29,479 bases of DNA from a virus. This document shows positions 1 through 9,340 of the stretch, one piece after another. Within the stretch, counting starts at the first letter, position 1. Every line of letters begins with the position of its first letter. The notes under the pieces were generated by a model. It worked only from the letters and a program-made list of their open reading frames with translations. It was not told the DNA's origin and ran no database searches. Both the position numbers and the translations under genes were made by a program. The stretch is from the IMG/VR virus record IMGVR_UViG_3300010354_000410, positions 1 to 29,479 of that record. The stretch is one strand, 5' to 3'.

Positions 1-258
1 ATAGAGGGATACCGCTACGGGGAGAGAGTGTTTACCTACACCGCACAACTGACTACAGCACAGCGGGTAAAACTGAACATCTCCTCGGTATATCCTGGTC
101 CCCTCAACAATATCACGGAGATCAAGATCTATAGCACCATCCCTAACTCTCTGTCTTCTCACCTAGCCATCGACAACATCGAATACACAGTGGTTCCCGC
201 ACCATCCGCACTTGCCCTGCTTGCGGTTGCTGGTATCATTGGAAGGCGGCGAAGGTGA
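1..258 (+). CDS. PEP-CTERM-type secreted/surface protein, C-terminal part
   Basis: The reading frame is open from the first base, so the gene begins outside the window and only its last 85 residues are visible. The visible part is a beta-rich stretch typical of the end of an extracellular domain. It closes with a tripartite sorting tail: VPAP, a hydrophobic helix of about 13 residues, and four terminal arginines. This is the PEP-CTERM architecture that exosortase systems recognise at the cell envelope, and the VPAP...GRRRR version is common in Planctomycetota. GC content is about one half, against about one third in the genes just downstream, which suggests recent acquisition, perhaps from the host. 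A GTG at 28 could serve as a start, but the in-frame codons before it read well as protein. The function of the extracellular domain cannot be judged from this fragment. Confidence 0.75.
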   Translation: MEGYRYGERVFTYTAQLTTAQRVKLNISSVYPGPLNNITEIKIYSTIPNSLSSHLAIDNIEYTVVPAPSALALLAVAGIIGRRRR

Positions 259-266
259 GCGAATTA

Positions 267-380
267 ATGGAATGGATTTTAATATTTTTCATGTTCTATA
301 TTTTCTGTAGTGCTTGGTTAATAGCAGAAATGATTGAGAAGATACTCAAACTGCTGACAGAGATGAATGAGAAAAAATAA
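267..380 (+). CDS. Small single-helix membrane protein
   Basis: This 37-residue ORF starts MEWILIFFMFYIFCSAWLIA, a continuous hydrophobic helix, and ends in a charged amphipathic tail (EMIEKILKLLTEMNEKK). An in-frame GTG at 255 overlaps the stop of the preceding gene and could be the true start; GGAAGG at 241-246 is well placed for it, while AAGG at 252-255 suits the ATG at 267. The stop TAA overlaps the next ATG as TAATG, so it is packed like its neighbours. The protein is probably an inner-membrane peptide of unknown role. I do not recognise a family. Confidence 0.55.
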   Translation: MEWILIFFMFYIFCSAWLIAEMIEKILKLLTEMNEKK

Positions 381-625
381 TGTACGGAATCATTACTGAA
401 ACAAACCAATTTGTGTCAGATAACCTAGTAGACTCTTCGGGAGAACCCCGCAAGGGTCTTCTTCTTTTTAAGAAGAAAACAAATGCAGTGGCAGAAGCAG
501 AGTCATTAAACGAACTGCGAAAACAAAACAAAATGACACAATGTTATTCTGTTGAGAAGGTTACTCTTGAAGATATACCTAGTTGTGGTATCATCCTTGA
601 TGGCAAGTGGAAAGATAAATTATGA
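380..625 (+). CDS. Small hypothetical protein
   Basis: An 81-residue protein beginning MYGIITETNQFVSDN. It is mixed charged and hydrophobic, with no signal peptide or membrane segment. The start codon shares a base with the previous stop (TAATG) and its stop TGA overlaps the polymerase start (ATGA), so it lies in a translationally coupled string leading into the polymerase fragment. I recognise no domain. It occupies the position where the amino-terminal part of a T4-type polymerase would be expected but shows no polymerase or homing-endonuclease motif. Confidence 0.65.
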   Translation: MYGIITETNQFVSDNLVDSSGEPRKGLLLFKKKTNAVAEAESLNELRKQNKMTQCYSVEKVTLEDIPSCGIILDGKWKDKL

Positions 626-1764
626 ATATATCAAAACTAACTGATGCAGAATTGATTGAACTTAAACGACAAACAGAAAATGACATATCAAAATACCACA
701 ACTTTCAGTTGGTTCGTAAAATTCAATTGAACTCTGCTTATGGTGCGATAGGCAATCAATACTTCCGATATTATTCAACTGAACTCGCAGAGGCAATCAC
801 TCTGTCGGGTCAGTTGTCTATTCAGTGGATTGGTCAGGAACTTAACAAGTACATAAACAAGACAGTCAAGACAGAGAATATTGATTATGTCATTGCATCA
901 GATACAGATTCTGTCTATCTTTGTTTGAATAATCTTGTTGAGAAAGTATTTCCAAACATTGGTTTGTTTGATGGCAGTTCTGTCACAACAAATACTAAAA
1001 CTATTGTAGACTTTCTTGATAAAGCAGCAAATGAATTGTTTCTTCCATTCATTGATAAAAAGTTCAAGGAACTTGCTGATATCACAAATGCTTATGAGAA
1101 TAAGATGCAGATGGGTCGAGAGGTAATTGCAGACAAAGGCATATGGACTGCAAAGAAACGGTATATGCTCAATGTATGGGATTCAGAAGGTGTACGATAC
1201 ACTGAACCTAAACTGAAGATCAAGGGTATTGAGACAACTCGTAGTTCTACTCCAGAGTTTGTAAGAAAGCATCTCAAGACCGCAATCAATATTACTTTGA
1301 ACGGTACAGAGCAGGAGATGGTAAACTTCATTGAGAAGTGTAGAGATGAATTTTATTCTCTGCCACCAGAGCAGATGGCATTTCCTCGTAGTGTCAATGG
1401 CATGACAAAGTATGCGGATAAAGATACAATTTATCGCAAGTCAACACCAATTGCTGTCAAAGGTGCTTTGATCTATAATCATCATCTCAAGCAAATGAAG
1501 TTGGAAAAGAAATACAAGAAAATTATTGAGGGTGATAAGATCAAATATCTTCATCTCAAGAAACCAAATCCTTTTGGTGGTATAAAAGGTGAAGATCAAG
1601 TTGTATCTTTTCCAAATATTTTACCAAAAGAATTTGAACTTGAGAAATATATTGATTCTAAAATGCAATTTGAGAAATCTTTTATTGATCCGTTGACTAC
1701 GATCCTAGATACTATTGGATGGTCAACTGAAAAGAAAAACACACTAGAAAACCTATTTGGTTGA
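622..1764 (+). CDS. 43: T4-type family B DNA polymerase, carboxy-terminal part (split gp43)
   Basis: This 380-residue protein matches only the last part of T4 gp43. Motif B (K33 to G41, KIQLNSAYG) in the fingers and motif C (D94-T-D-S97) in the palm are intact. The thumb follows, and the protein ends LENLFG, like the gp43 terminus that binds the sliding clamp. The exonuclease domain and palm motif A (DxxSLYP) are missing. The start ATG overlaps the previous stop (ATGA), and the three upstream genes are unrelated, so the missing half must be a separate gene outside the window. The piece begins about 30 residues before motif B. The lineage looks closer to marine T4-like phages than to T4. Split gp43 genes are known in some T4-related Aeromonas phages. 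The protein would be active only after assembly with the amino-terminal subunit. A pseudogene is unlikely because the motifs and reading frame are intact. Confidence 0.92.
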   Translation: MNISKLTDAELIELKRQTENDISKYHNFQLVRKIQLNSAYGAIGNQYFRYYSTELAEAITLSGQLSIQWIGQELNKYINKTVKTENIDYVIASDTDSVYLCLNNLVEKVFPNIGLFDGSSVTTNTKTIVDFLDKAANELFLPFIDKKFKELADITNAYENKMQMGREVIADKGIWTAKKRYMLNVWDSEGVRYTEPKLKIKGIETTRSSTPEFVRKHLKTAINITLNGTEQEMVNFIEKCRDEFYSLPPEQMAFPRSVNGMTKYADKDTIYRKSTPIAVKGALIYNHHLKQMKLEKKYKKIIEGDKIKYLHLKKPNPFGGIKGEDQVVSFPNILPKEFELEKYIDSKMQFEKSFIDPLTTILDTIGWSTEKKNTLENLFG

Positions 1765-1774
1765 AAGGAATATT

Positions 1775-2818
1775 ATGAGTGACTTTTTATCATCAATGGT
1801 GAAAACATCAGGAAACAAATATGCGTCATTGGTTAGTGACGGACTCGAAGGATCAGATGTCAGTGGATTTGTTGATACGGGAACCTATCTTCTTAATGGG
1901 TTGCTCAGTGGAAGCATTTACTCTGGAATGCCTGGTAACAAAATTCTTGCACTTGCTGGGGAATCTTCTACAGGTAAAACTTACTTTACTCTATCTATTG
2001 TATCCAAGTTTCTAAGGGATAATCCAGAAGCAGTTGTTTTGTACTTCGATTCAGAGCAAGCAGTTACTTCTGAGATGTTCAAGAATCGTGGCATTGATCC
2101 AAAGCGTATTGCAGTATTTCCTGTATCGACAGTAGAAGAGTTTCGTCATCAAGCGATCACGATTGTTGATAAGTATCTTGAACTGCCAAAGGAAAATCGT
2201 AAACCAACAATGATTGTTCTTGATTCTCTTGGTATGTTGTCAACATCCAAGGAGATGAATGATACTGCTGAAGGTAAAGAGACACGCGACATGACTCGCG
2301 CACAAATCGTGAAATCAACTTTCCGTGTTCTCACAGTAAAACTTGGCATCGCAAAGATTCCAATGATTATGACGAATCATACTTATCAAGTCGTTGGTGC
2401 TTATGTTCCAATGTCTGAAATGGGTGGTGGTACTGGTCTTAAGTACGCAGCATCAACTATTGTTTATCTTTCAAAGAAGAAGGATAAGAATTCCGATGGT
2501 GAAGTAGTTGGTAACATTATTCATGTTAAACTTTACAAGGGTCGTTTTACCAAGGAAAATAAACAAATCGATGTTCGTCTAAATTATGATACTGGTCTTG
2601 ATCCATATTATGGTCTTGTCGATATCGCTGTGAATGCTGGCATCTTTAAGAAAAATTCAACACGAATTGAATTGCCTGATGGCACAAAGGTATTTGAAAA
2701 GACCATCTATGATAATCCTGAAAAGTATTTCACAAAGGATATCCTTGATCTGATCGACAAGGCAGTGTATAATGAGTTCAGTTACGGTGCAGACACAAAG
2801 GCAGAAGATGATGAGTGA
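1775..2818 (+). CDS. uvsX: UvsX-like RecA-family recombinase
   Basis: A 347-residue RecA/RAD51-fold strand-exchange ATPase. The Walker A motif is at 62-69 (GESSTGKT), followed by a Walker B-like strand ([10 protein letters not shown]) and a RecA-type L2 region containing [12 protein letters not shown]. In T4-like phages UvsX coats single-stranded DNA and drives recombination-dependent replication and repair, together with the polymerase, helicase and primase encoded around it here. I chose the ATG at 1775 because AAAGGAA at 1764-1770 is well spaced before it; the earlier in-frame start would overlap the polymerase gene without a ribosome site. The stop overlaps the next start. No UvsY-like mediator is seen in the window. 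Confidence 0.95.
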   Translation: MSDFLSSMVKTSGNKYASLVSDGLEGSDVSGFVDTGTYLLNGLLSGSIYSGMPGNKILALAGESSTGKTYFTLSIVSKFLRDNPEAVVLYFDSEQAVTSEMFKNRGIDPKRIAVFPVSTVEEFRHQAITIVDKYLELPKENRKPTMIVLDSLGMLSTSKEMNDTAEGKETRDMTRAQIVKSTFRVLTVKLGIAKIPMIMTNHTYQVVGAYVPMSEMGGGTGLKYAASTIVYLSKKKDKNSDGEVVGNIIHVKLYKGRFTKENKQIDVRLNYDTGLDPYYGLVDIAVNAGIFKKNSTRIELPDGTKVFEKTIYDNPEKYFTKDILDLIDKAVYNEFSYGADTKAEDDE

Positions 2819-3056
2819 TCCTAAAATTTATGACACCGTAAATGAATTAAATCATCCTTTTGTTATTTCTCGTTGTGAAAATCATCCGATAGAAACTAGA
2901 ATGGATGATGCTAGAATGTGCCAAGTATTTACATTTTGGAGAGAAATACAGGATATTCTAGAGAGTGGTGCGAACGAAATAAGATCATTGAGGCAGCGTA
3001 TTGCTGAATTAGAAAATGACAGACATCGAAAAACTGATACTCCACAATCTAATTAA
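2811..3056 (+). CDS. Small hypothetical protein with C-terminal coiled coil
   Basis: An 81-residue protein starting [20 protein letters not shown]. Adjacent ATG codons at 2808 and 2811 both lie in the end of uvsX, behind GGCAGAAG. The second half (from about residue 45) is charged with leucine/isoleucine spacing typical of a short coiled coil ([14 protein letters not shown]), suggesting oligomerisation or a partner-binding helix. Its end overlaps the helicase start by 41 nt, unusually long for this phage but compatible with coupling. Its place between recombinase and helicase suggests a replication or recombination accessory role. It does not look like UvsY or gp59. Confidence 0.7.
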   Translation: MSDPKIYDTVNELNHPFVISRCENHPIETRMDDARMCQVFTFWREIQDILESGANEIRSLRQRIAELENDRHRKTDTPQSN

Positions 3057-4401
3057 GAACGACACATATTCTCGAAAAGTAACTCCCTTTATCAAAAGGG
3101 AGTATTTTCATGATCGTGCTTTGCGATTTGTTTATGAAACAATTCATGACTTCATAATCAAATATAATAATCTTCCAACAAAGGAAGCACTATATATTAT
3201 ACTTGACAAAAATAAAAGCATAACACAGGAGGAGATGAAGCGTGTCTCGAATGTCATTGAAGAAATATCAAATACTCAAGAGGCATGTGATATTGATTGG
3301 CTCCTCAACGAAACAGAAAGTTTCTGTAAAGAAAAAGCAGTCTACAATGCGATTATGGAATCCATTCAGATCATTGATGGCAAGTCTCAGCAATCGCAAG
3401 GATCAATTCCTGACATTCTTTCTAAAGCGTTAGCAATATCTTTTGATGCCCACATCGGACATGATTATATTGAAGATTATGAAAAGCGATTTGATTTTTA
3501 TCATACAAAGGAAAAGAGAATTGCTTTTGATCTTGAGTTCTTCAACCAAATCACAAATGGTGGAACTCCAACGAAGACGCTCAACATCGTCATGGCAGGA
3601 ACAGGTGTCGGTAAATCTTTGTTCCTCTGTCATCACGCAGCAAATTGTCTGAAGCAAAATCAAAATGTTCTTTACATCACTTGCGAGATGGCAGAAGAAA
3701 GAATTGCAGAAAGAATCGATGCAAATCTTTTGGATGTGACTCTTGATGCTCTTCGTGAACTCCCAAAAACAGTTTACGAGAAGAAGATGAATAATCTTAG
3801 TGCTGGTGTAAAGGGTAAGTTGATTATCAAGGAATATCCAACTGCAACTGCAAATGTAAATCACTTTAGATTCCTACTTGATGAATTGCAACTTAAGCGT
3901 AAATTTAAACCTGATGTTATCTTTGTTGATTATCTAAACATCTGTGCTTCCGCAAGATTGAAGAACGGCAACAATGTAAATTCATACATGTATGTCAAGT
4001 CAATTGCTGAAGAGTTGCGTGGTCTTGCAGTTGAGTATGGTGTCCCTTTGTTCAGTGCTACACAAACAACTAGGTCTGGTTATTCCAGCACTGATGTTGG
4101 TCTTGAAGATACATCTGAGTCTTTCGGTCTTCCTGCAACTGCTGATTTCATGATTGCCTTGATCTCCACTGAAGAACTGGCAGAGATGAATCAAATCATG
4201 GTCAAGCAATTGAAGAATCGATACAATGATACGGCATCAAATCGTAAGTTTATTCTTGGTATCAATCGCGCAAAGATGAAGGTCTTTGACATCAAGAAGG
4301 AAGAGGCAGCAGTTATTCCTGCATCAAACAAGCAAACACAGATGCCTAAATCTGGACAACCATTTGTAAAATCAAATGATGTTGATACTTGGAAATTTTA
4401 A
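3016..4401 (+). CDS. 41: Replicative DNA helicase, T4 gp41/DnaB type
   Basis: This 461-residue protein has the DnaB-family plan: a helical amino-terminal domain (about 1-145), then a RecA-fold motor. Walker A is at 194-201 (AGTGVGKS) and Walker B at 301-305 (VIFVD), followed by the ATQTTR sensor region. The length is close to T4 gp41. It should form a hexameric 5'-3' helicase on the lagging strand and work with the primase encoded immediately downstream, whose start overlaps its stop (TAATG). The ATG at 3016 lies inside the preceding gene. The C-terminal tail is short and charged. No helicase loader of gp59 type is visible nearby. Confidence 0.94.
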   Translation: MTDIEKLILHNLIKNDTYSRKVTPFIKREYFHDRALRFVYETIHDFIIKYNNLPTKEALYIILDKNKSITQEEMKRVSNVIEEISNTQEACDIDWLLNETESFCKEKAVYNAIMESIQIIDGKSQQSQGSIPDILSKALAISFDAHIGHDYIEDYEKRFDFYHTKEKRIAFDLEFFNQITNGGTPTKTLNIVMAGTGVGKSLFLCHHAANCLKQNQNVLYITCEMAEERIAERIDANLLDVTLDALRELPKTVYEKKMNNLSAGVKGKLIIKEYPTATANVNHFRFLLDELQLKRKFKPDVIFVDYLNICASARLKNGNNVNSYMYVKSIAEELRGLAVEYGVPLFSATQTTRSGYSSTDVGLEDTSESFGLPATADFMIALISTEELAEMNQIMVKQLKNRYNDTASNRKFILGINRAKMKVFDIKKEEAAVIPASNKQTQMPKSGQPFVKSNDVDTWKF

Positions 4402-5387
4402 TGTCTTTGTATATTGATAAAAAATATGTTAATCTAGTATCCACTTCCCTTGAAAAATTCAAGTGGAAGAAAGTCAATCTTGCAAATTGTAGATGTCCGA
4501 TGTGTGGTGATTCGGAAGTCAATAAAAATAAAGCAAGAGGATACTTCTTCAGTAACACCGATAGTTATTTCTTTAAGTGCCACAACTGTGGTGTTTCCTA
4601 TAACATCTATAAATTCTTGGAAGTTATATCTCCTGCACTATTCAAGCAATACTGCTTGGAAAAATTCACAGACAAGAATACAAAGATAGAGTTTAGATCT
4701 GAGGAGATCATACAAACACCAGCAGTACGAGTTAAGTATGATATGATTGAAGAGTTACCACCAGATCATGTGGCAATTAATTTTCTTCAGTCAAGAAAAA
4801 TTCCAGAAAATAAATGGGATAGGTTTGGATATACAAAAACATTTGGTTTATTTGCCAAGCAATTGAATTCTGATTATAATCTTTTGGAACAAGATGAAAG
4901 AATTTTGATTCCAATATTTGATGAGAACAATCAGTTGGTTGGTGTTCAAGGTCGTGCAGTTAAAAATATAAAACCAAAGTATATTACACTTAAGAAAAGT
5001 GATGATTTACGACTTGTTTATGGAATGGATACTGTAGACAAAAGCAAACCAATATTTGTTGTTGAAGGACCAATTGACAGTTTATTTATTCCCAATGCAA
5101 TTGCAGTTCTTGGTCTTGGTAATTTTTTAGAAATTCGTAAAAAACTACAGAATCAAGATCTTATATTCATACTTGATAATGAACCAAGAAGTAGAAATGT
5201 TTCAAACATGATGAAGGAATTGATTGACGCAAATGAAAAAGTTGTTATCTTTCCTTCACATATCAAAGATAAAGATGTAAATGATATGGTGTTGAATGGT
5301 ATAAATGTTCTTGGTATAATCCAAGAACACACATACAGTGGTGCTTCAGCAATGATGGCATTTAATACATGGAGAAAATGTTTATGA
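4401..5387 (+). CDS. 61: DNA primase, T4 gp61 type
   Basis: A 328-residue primase. The amino-terminal zinc-binding domain carries C32-P-M-C35 and C60-H-N-C63. A TOPRIM region follows with the signature VVEGPIDSLFI and a downstream acidic FILDNEP strand. The start MSLYIDKKY with CPMCGDS closely resembles primases of marine T4-like phages. It would synthesise RNA primers in complex with the helicase encoded just upstream. The ATG at 4401 shares a base with the helicase stop; an earlier in-frame ATG at 4389 lies inside the helicase and is less likely. Its own stop overlaps the next start (ATGA). Confidence 0.93.
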   Translation: MSLYIDKKYVNLVSTSLEKFKWKKVNLANCRCPMCGDSEVNKNKARGYFFSNTDSYFFKCHNCGVSYNIYKFLEVISPALFKQYCLEKFTDKNTKIEFRSEEIIQTPAVRVKYDMIEELPPDHVAINFLQSRKIPENKWDRFGYTKTFGLFAKQLNSDYNLLEQDERILIPIFDENNQLVGVQGRAVKNIKPKYITLKKSDDLRLVYGMDTVDKSKPIFVVEGPIDSLFIPNAIAVLGLGNFLEIRKKLQNQDLIFILDNEPRSRNVSNMMKELIDANEKVVIFPSHIKDKDVNDMVLNGINVLGIIQEHTYSGASAMMAFNTWRKCL

Positions 5388-5905
5388 AGATTTCAGAAAA
5401 AGATTATTCTCTGCTCGTCGGTGTTGCAGAATTTCATTTTAAATTTGCAGAATATGTTCGCGAAAGTGATCCTGATATGTTTTATCGGGCAATTGATTAT
5501 GCTCGTACCTATACAAAAACAGATGGATTGCATTTTGATTATTGGCATGAAAATAACAAACAGTTCTTGAGTGAACTGAGTGCAATGCTGTTAAAAATTC
5601 AAAATTCATATGAGAGATGTTTACGCAAATATGAAAATGAAGATATTGCAAAAACAAATTGGATGAAGAAAAAGAATACAACCATAGAAGATATTCTTGG
5701 CATCAAAAATTATATTCAAAATTTTACTCATCACATGAAAGAATTAGAGTATGAAAATTTTGATGAAGAGGATTGGAGAAATTTTTCAAGCATTTGTTTT
5801 TACATTAAAGATGAAAAATATAAAGTATTTGCCCTTGAGCAAATGAAAAAATATCTTGGTGAGAATCATATTATTGTGAAGGAGTTCCCTAATGGAAAAA
5901 ATTAA
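5384..5905 (+). CDS. Hypothetical protein in replication operon
   Basis: A 173-residue, largely helical and charged soluble protein beginning MKISEKDYSLLVGVAEFHF. The ATG at 5384 overlaps the primase stop, with GGAG at 5371-5374 placed correctly; other in-frame ATGs at 5369 and 5378 are too close to that site. It has no signal peptide, membrane helix or recognised motif. Many aromatic and acidic residues suggest a compact helical fold. Position between primase and thymidylate synthase points to replication or nucleotide metabolism, but no specific role can be supported. Its end overlaps thyX by 14 nt. Confidence 0.75.
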   Translation: MKISEKDYSLLVGVAEFHFKFAEYVRESDPDMFYRAIDYARTYTKTDGLHFDYWHENNKQFLSELSAMLLKIQNSYERCLRKYENEDIAKTNWMKKKNTTIEDILGIKNYIQNFTHHMKELEYENFDEEDWRNFSSICFYIKDEKYKVFALEQMKKYLGENHIIVKEFPNGKN

Positions 5906-6593
5906 TGTATTAGATGCAGGGTTTGTTGAATTAGTAGACTGCATGGGATCTGATCTTTCTGTGGTAAATGCAGCAAGAGTTTCATTCAACAAAGAAAGTG
6001 AATGGCAAGAGATTGATCACGAAGGAAATGGTATTCTGTCTGTGAAGGATTCAAAATTAATCAATTATTTGGCAGAACATAAACACTGGACACCATTCGC
6101 GCATCCGCAGATCACACTGCGAATTAAAGCGCCTATTTCTATTCGCACTCAACTTTTTAAACATAAAGTTGGATTTGTCGAAAATGAAATTTCTCGACGC
6201 TATGTTTCTTATGTTCCCGATATTTATCAACCCTTTTGGAGAGCAAAACCTGCTGGTAGCGCAAAACAGGGTTCTGAAGATTTCGTGAAAGATGGCGAAA
6301 GTAAAAATACTTTTCAAAGAACATACAGAGAAGCAGTAGATAAGTGTCTTGAGATCTACAATTCTCTTATAGATAATGGAGTTGCCCCAGAACAAGCAAG
6401 ATTTGTTCTTCCACAGGGAACATACACTGAATGGTGGTGGACAGGATCTCTTGCTGCGTATGCAAGAGTTTATAATCAGAGATCTGATCCACACGCTCAG
6501 TGGGAAGTTAGAGAATATGCAAAAGCAATCGGTGCACTTATTGAACCTCTATTTCCTGAATCGTGGATGGTGCTGACAAAGGAGAACACATGA
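5892..6593 (+). CDS. thyX: Flavin-dependent thymidylate synthase ThyX
   Basis: A 233-residue ThyX, which converts dUMP to dTMP using FAD, NADPH and methylene-tetrahydrofolate. The ThyX signature is at 90-104, in the variant form KHKVGFVENEISRRY rather than RHR...S; the lysine-for-arginine change is also seen in T4-like marine phage relatives as I remember them. The conserved downstream ARFVLP segment and a TYTEWWWTGSL segment are present. The ATG at 5892 lies in the end of the preceding gene behind AAGGAG. It overlaps the ribonucleotide reductase gene (ATGA at 6590), so the two dNTP-supply enzymes are coupled. Sequence is full length. Confidence 0.95.
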   Translation: MEKINVLDAGFVELVDCMGSDLSVVNAARVSFNKESEWQEIDHEGNGILSVKDSKLINYLAEHKHWTPFAHPQITLRIKAPISIRTQLFKHKVGFVENEISRRYVSYVPDIYQPFWRAKPAGSAKQGSEDFVKDGESKNTFQRTYREAVDKCLEIYNSLIDNGVAPEQARFVLPQGTYTEWWWTGSLAAYARVYNQRSDPHAQWEVREYAKAIGALIEPLFPESWMVLTKENT

Positions 6594-8509
6594 AAGAATT
6601 GCCTTCTGATTATCAGAAATTTATACACACCTCTAGATATGCTCGTTGGTTGGAGAAGGAAAAGAGAAGAGAAACTTGGCAAGAAACAGTCAAGCGTTAT
6701 TTTGACTTCTTTGAATCACATCTGAAGGATAATTTTAATTATACTGTGCCATCTGAACTTCGTCAGGAGTTGGAGGATGCAGTTCTCAATCTTGAGATCA
6801 TGCCATCCATGCGCGCACTTATGACTGCTGGTGAAGCACTCAAACGCGACAACACAGCAGGATATAATTGTTCATATGTTGCAGTAAATAGAATTCGTGC
6901 TTTTGACGAGATTCTATACATACTCATGTGTGGAACGGGTGTGGGATTTAGCGTGGAGCGTCAATATGTTGAAAAACTTCCAACCATTGCTGAACAGTTT
7001 ACGGATTCTGACACCACGATCATTGTGGAAGATAGCAAAGCTGGTTGGGCTAAGGCTTACAAAGAACTTGTCTCCTTACTCATTGGAGGTCAGATACCAC
7101 GATGGGACATTTCAAAAATTCGTCCTGCTGGGGCCCGCCTCAAAACATTCGGTGGTAGAGCGTCTGGACCAAGACCACTTGAAGATCTATTTAAGTTCAC
7201 CGTTGATACTTTTAAGAGAGCGGCAGGGCGAAAACTTACCTCTATCGAATGCCATGATATCATATGCAAAATTGCAGAAATTGTCGTGGTTGGAGGAGTC
7301 CGTAGATCTGCTCTTATTAGTCTCTCCAATCTTACAGATGAAAGAATGCGAGATGCCAAGTCAGGAGCATGGTGGAATGATAATCCACAGCGCGCACTTG
7401 CAAACAACTCCGTCGCGTACAAAGAAAAACCAGAAATAGGAGTGTTCATGGATGAATGGGTGGCACTATACAAGTCAAAAAGTGGGGAACGCGGTATATT
7501 TAACAGGGATGCTTGCCGCAGGACTGTATCTAAACTTGGAGATCGTCGCGACTCGTCTTATGAATTCGGCACGAATCCGTGCAGTGAAATTATCCTCCGT
7601 GATCGTGAATTTTGCAATCTCACTGAAGTTGTAGTTCGACCAGAAGATGGTCTGGCATCTCTTCGTCGTAAGGTTCGACTTGCTACAATCCTAGGTACAT
7701 GGCAAGCATCACTCACACATTTCCCATACCTTTCATCAGAATGGACAAAGAATTGCAAACAAGAAGCATTGCTTGGTGTATCACTTACTGGTATACTTGA
7801 TAATAAGATGATGAGATCAATTGATGATCTTCCAAATACACTGTCCATTCTTAAAGATTATGCTGTTGAAACAAATAAAGAATGGTCATCAAAGATAGGA
7901 ATCAATCCTGCAGCTGCAATTACTTGTGTCAAACCATCAGGTGCAGTTTCCCAACTTACTGATGCTGCATCGGGTATTCATGCTCGTCACAGTGAATACT
8001 ATATTCGTACAGTTCGTGCGGATCGCAAGGATCCGTTGTGTCAGATGATGATTGATCTTGGATTCCCCGCAGAGCCATGCGTAATGAAGCCAGATCATAC
8101 TATGGTGTTCTCGTTCCCAATGAAAGCAGAGGGATCTATTACTCGCAACGATATGACTGCAATCGAACATCTTGAGTTGTGGTTGACATATCAGCGTTAT
8201 TGGTGCGAGCATAAGCCATCAATCACTGTGACAGTCAAGGATCACGAATGGATGGAGGTAGGTGCTTGGGTTTACAAGCACTTCGATGAGATCAGTGGTA
8301 TTTCATTCTTGCCACATTCGGATCACTCGTACCAGCAAGCACCATATCAGGAATGCACCAAGATTGCATATACTGCTTTGCTTGTAGAAATGCCAAAGAA
8401 TGTTGATTGGACAATGTTGAAGAATTATGAGAAGGAAGATAAGACTGTAGGCACACAGACCTTCGCTTGTAGCGGAGATAAGTGTGAAGTAGTCGATTTA
8501 ACAAACTAA
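6590..8509 (+). CDS. nrdJ: Adenosylcobalamin-dependent (class II, monomeric) ribonucleoside-triphosphate reductase
   Basis: A 639-residue class II reductase of the Lactobacillus leichmannii type. It reduces ribonucleotides using adenosylcobalamin as radical source. The cysteines match that enzyme: C94 (YNCSYVAV) and C342 (EFCNLTEV) as the active-site pair, C331 (GTNPCSEI) as the thiyl site, and C627/C632 (CSGDKC) as the C-terminal relay pair. The IRPAGARLKTFGGRASGP block and the VKPSGAVSQLTDAASGIH loop are also conserved. Start 6590 overlaps the thyX stop and follows AAGGAG; an upstream ATG at 6563 lacks such a site. T4 itself uses class I NrdAB, so this phage depends on host B12 but not on oxygen for dNTP synthesis. 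Confidence 0.95.
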   Translation: MKELPSDYQKFIHTSRYARWLEKEKRRETWQETVKRYFDFFESHLKDNFNYTVPSELRQELEDAVLNLEIMPSMRALMTAGEALKRDNTAGYNCSYVAVNRIRAFDEILYILMCGTGVGFSVERQYVEKLPTIAEQFTDSDTTIIVEDSKAGWAKAYKELVSLLIGGQIPRWDISKIRPAGARLKTFGGRASGPRPLEDLFKFTVDTFKRAAGRKLTSIECHDIICKIAEIVVVGGVRRSALISLSNLTDERMRDAKSGAWWNDNPQRALANNSVAYKEKPEIGVFMDEWVALYKSKSGERGIFNRDACRRTVSKLGDRRDSSYEFGTNPCSEIILRDREFCNLTEVVVRPEDGLASLRRKVRLATILGTWQASLTHFPYLSSEWTKNCKQEALLGVSLTGILDNKMMRSIDDLPNTLSILKDYAVETNKEWSSKIGINPAAAITCVKPSGAVSQLTDAASGIHARHSEYYIRTVRADRKDPLCQMMIDLGFPAEPCVMKPDHTMVFSFPMKAEGSITRNDMTAIEHLELWLTYQRYWCEHKPSITVTVKDHEWMEVGAWVYKHFDEISGISFLPHSDHSYQQAPYQECTKIAYTALLVEMPKNVDWTMLKNYEKEDKTVGTQTFACSGDKCEVVDLTN

Positions 8510-8518
8510 GGAGTATAG

Positions 8519-9292
8519 ATGAAAAATTTAGTAAAGACAGTATTGGTAGCATTCGTAGCACTTTGCGCAAACACTTTTGCTGTAGCACAGGAAGTCGAAT
8601 CAGCAAGACCACAGCGCGAACCAGGTCAGCGTCAAAAAGCAGATCAGGGTTTCAAGATGAACCTCACAGAGCAATTTTCAATTTATAATTTTGACTCTGG
8701 AACAATCACACAGTGGGATACCAAGTTAGATTTTAAACTGGATAATGATGTTAAGGTAGACATTACTCTTCCAGTATTTAATGATGACAGTCAAGTGAAT
8801 TCAACAGGAGTTGGTGATGTTAATGTAAACCTCACCTATGATAATGCAGTTCAATTTTTAGGATTTTCTGTTGATATTTTTGGTGGAGTAGGTGTTCCTC
8901 TTGATGGCGATTATTCATCAAGTGATTGCACCTTCTCTGGTGGTGCAGAACTTTCTGCAACATGGGAAGCAGTAGATTTCACACAGTCGGTTAAGTATAC
9001 ACTTGTTAATGACTACACATACATGCCAGTATTTGGTGGATTTGTAGAAGACAATGTATTTGCTCTAGAATCAACTCTGAAGTATAATGTTTCTGAGAAG
9101 TTTGGAGTCTGCGGTAATTTTGATCAGTTCTATACAGATGGTCAAAATGTAATTACCGTAGGACCAAGTGTAACTTATAATTTTGCACACAATATTGCAT
9201 TTAATGCTGGCGTTGCATTTGCAGTAAGTGCAGATCTTGATGTAGAGGACATGGATACCGTTACCACTTTTGGTCTAGGTTTCAAGTTCTGA
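8519..9292 (+). CDS. Exported beta-barrel protein (outer-membrane type)
   Basis: A 257-residue protein with a Sec signal peptide (about 1-23, MKNLVKTVLVAF..., cleavage after AVA before Q). A charged proline/arginine linker is followed by about 200 residues of alternating hydrophobic strands with short turns, ending in FGLGFKF. A terminal phenylalanine is the usual signal for BAM-dependent insertion. This looks like a small outer-membrane barrel made by the phage in the infected cell. Possible roles are receptor masking, superinfection exclusion or permeability change, but none is shown by sequence. A good Shine-Dalgarno (AAGGAG) precedes the start. The gene ends the nrdJ transcript, being followed by two hairpins including a strong terminator. 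Confidence 0.75.
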   Translation: MKNLVKTVLVAFVALCANTFAVAQEVESARPQREPGQRQKADQGFKMNLTEQFSIYNFDSGTITQWDTKLDFKLDNDVKVDITLPVFNDDSQVNSTGVGDVNVNLTYDNAVQFLGFSVDIFGGVGVPLDGDYSSSDCTFSGGAELSATWEAVDFTQSVKYTLVNDYTYMPVFGGFVEDNVFALESTLKYNVSEKFGVCGNFDQFYTDGQNVITVGPSVTYNFAHNIAFNAGVAFAVSADLDVEDMDTVTTFGLGFKF

Positions 9293-9319
9293 TATATAAT
9301 TAAGTCCAATCAACACCCC

Positions 9320-9340
9320 ACCTGGAATAGTATTCCAGGT
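9320..9340. other. Perfect inverted repeat between barrel gene and terminator
   Basis: ACCTGGAATA is followed after one base by its exact complement TATTCCAGGT, giving a 10-bp inverted repeat; the practical loop would be 3-5 nt. It has no T-run and lies just before a true terminator hairpin. It could be an mRNA 3'-end protector or an operator-like site. Confidence 0.6.

Noticed and set aside
622-760. Intein or intron border before the polymerase motif B.
   Set aside because: No His-Asn plus Cys/Ser/Thr junction, and the protein has its own coupled ATG; upstream genes show no intein or homing motifs.
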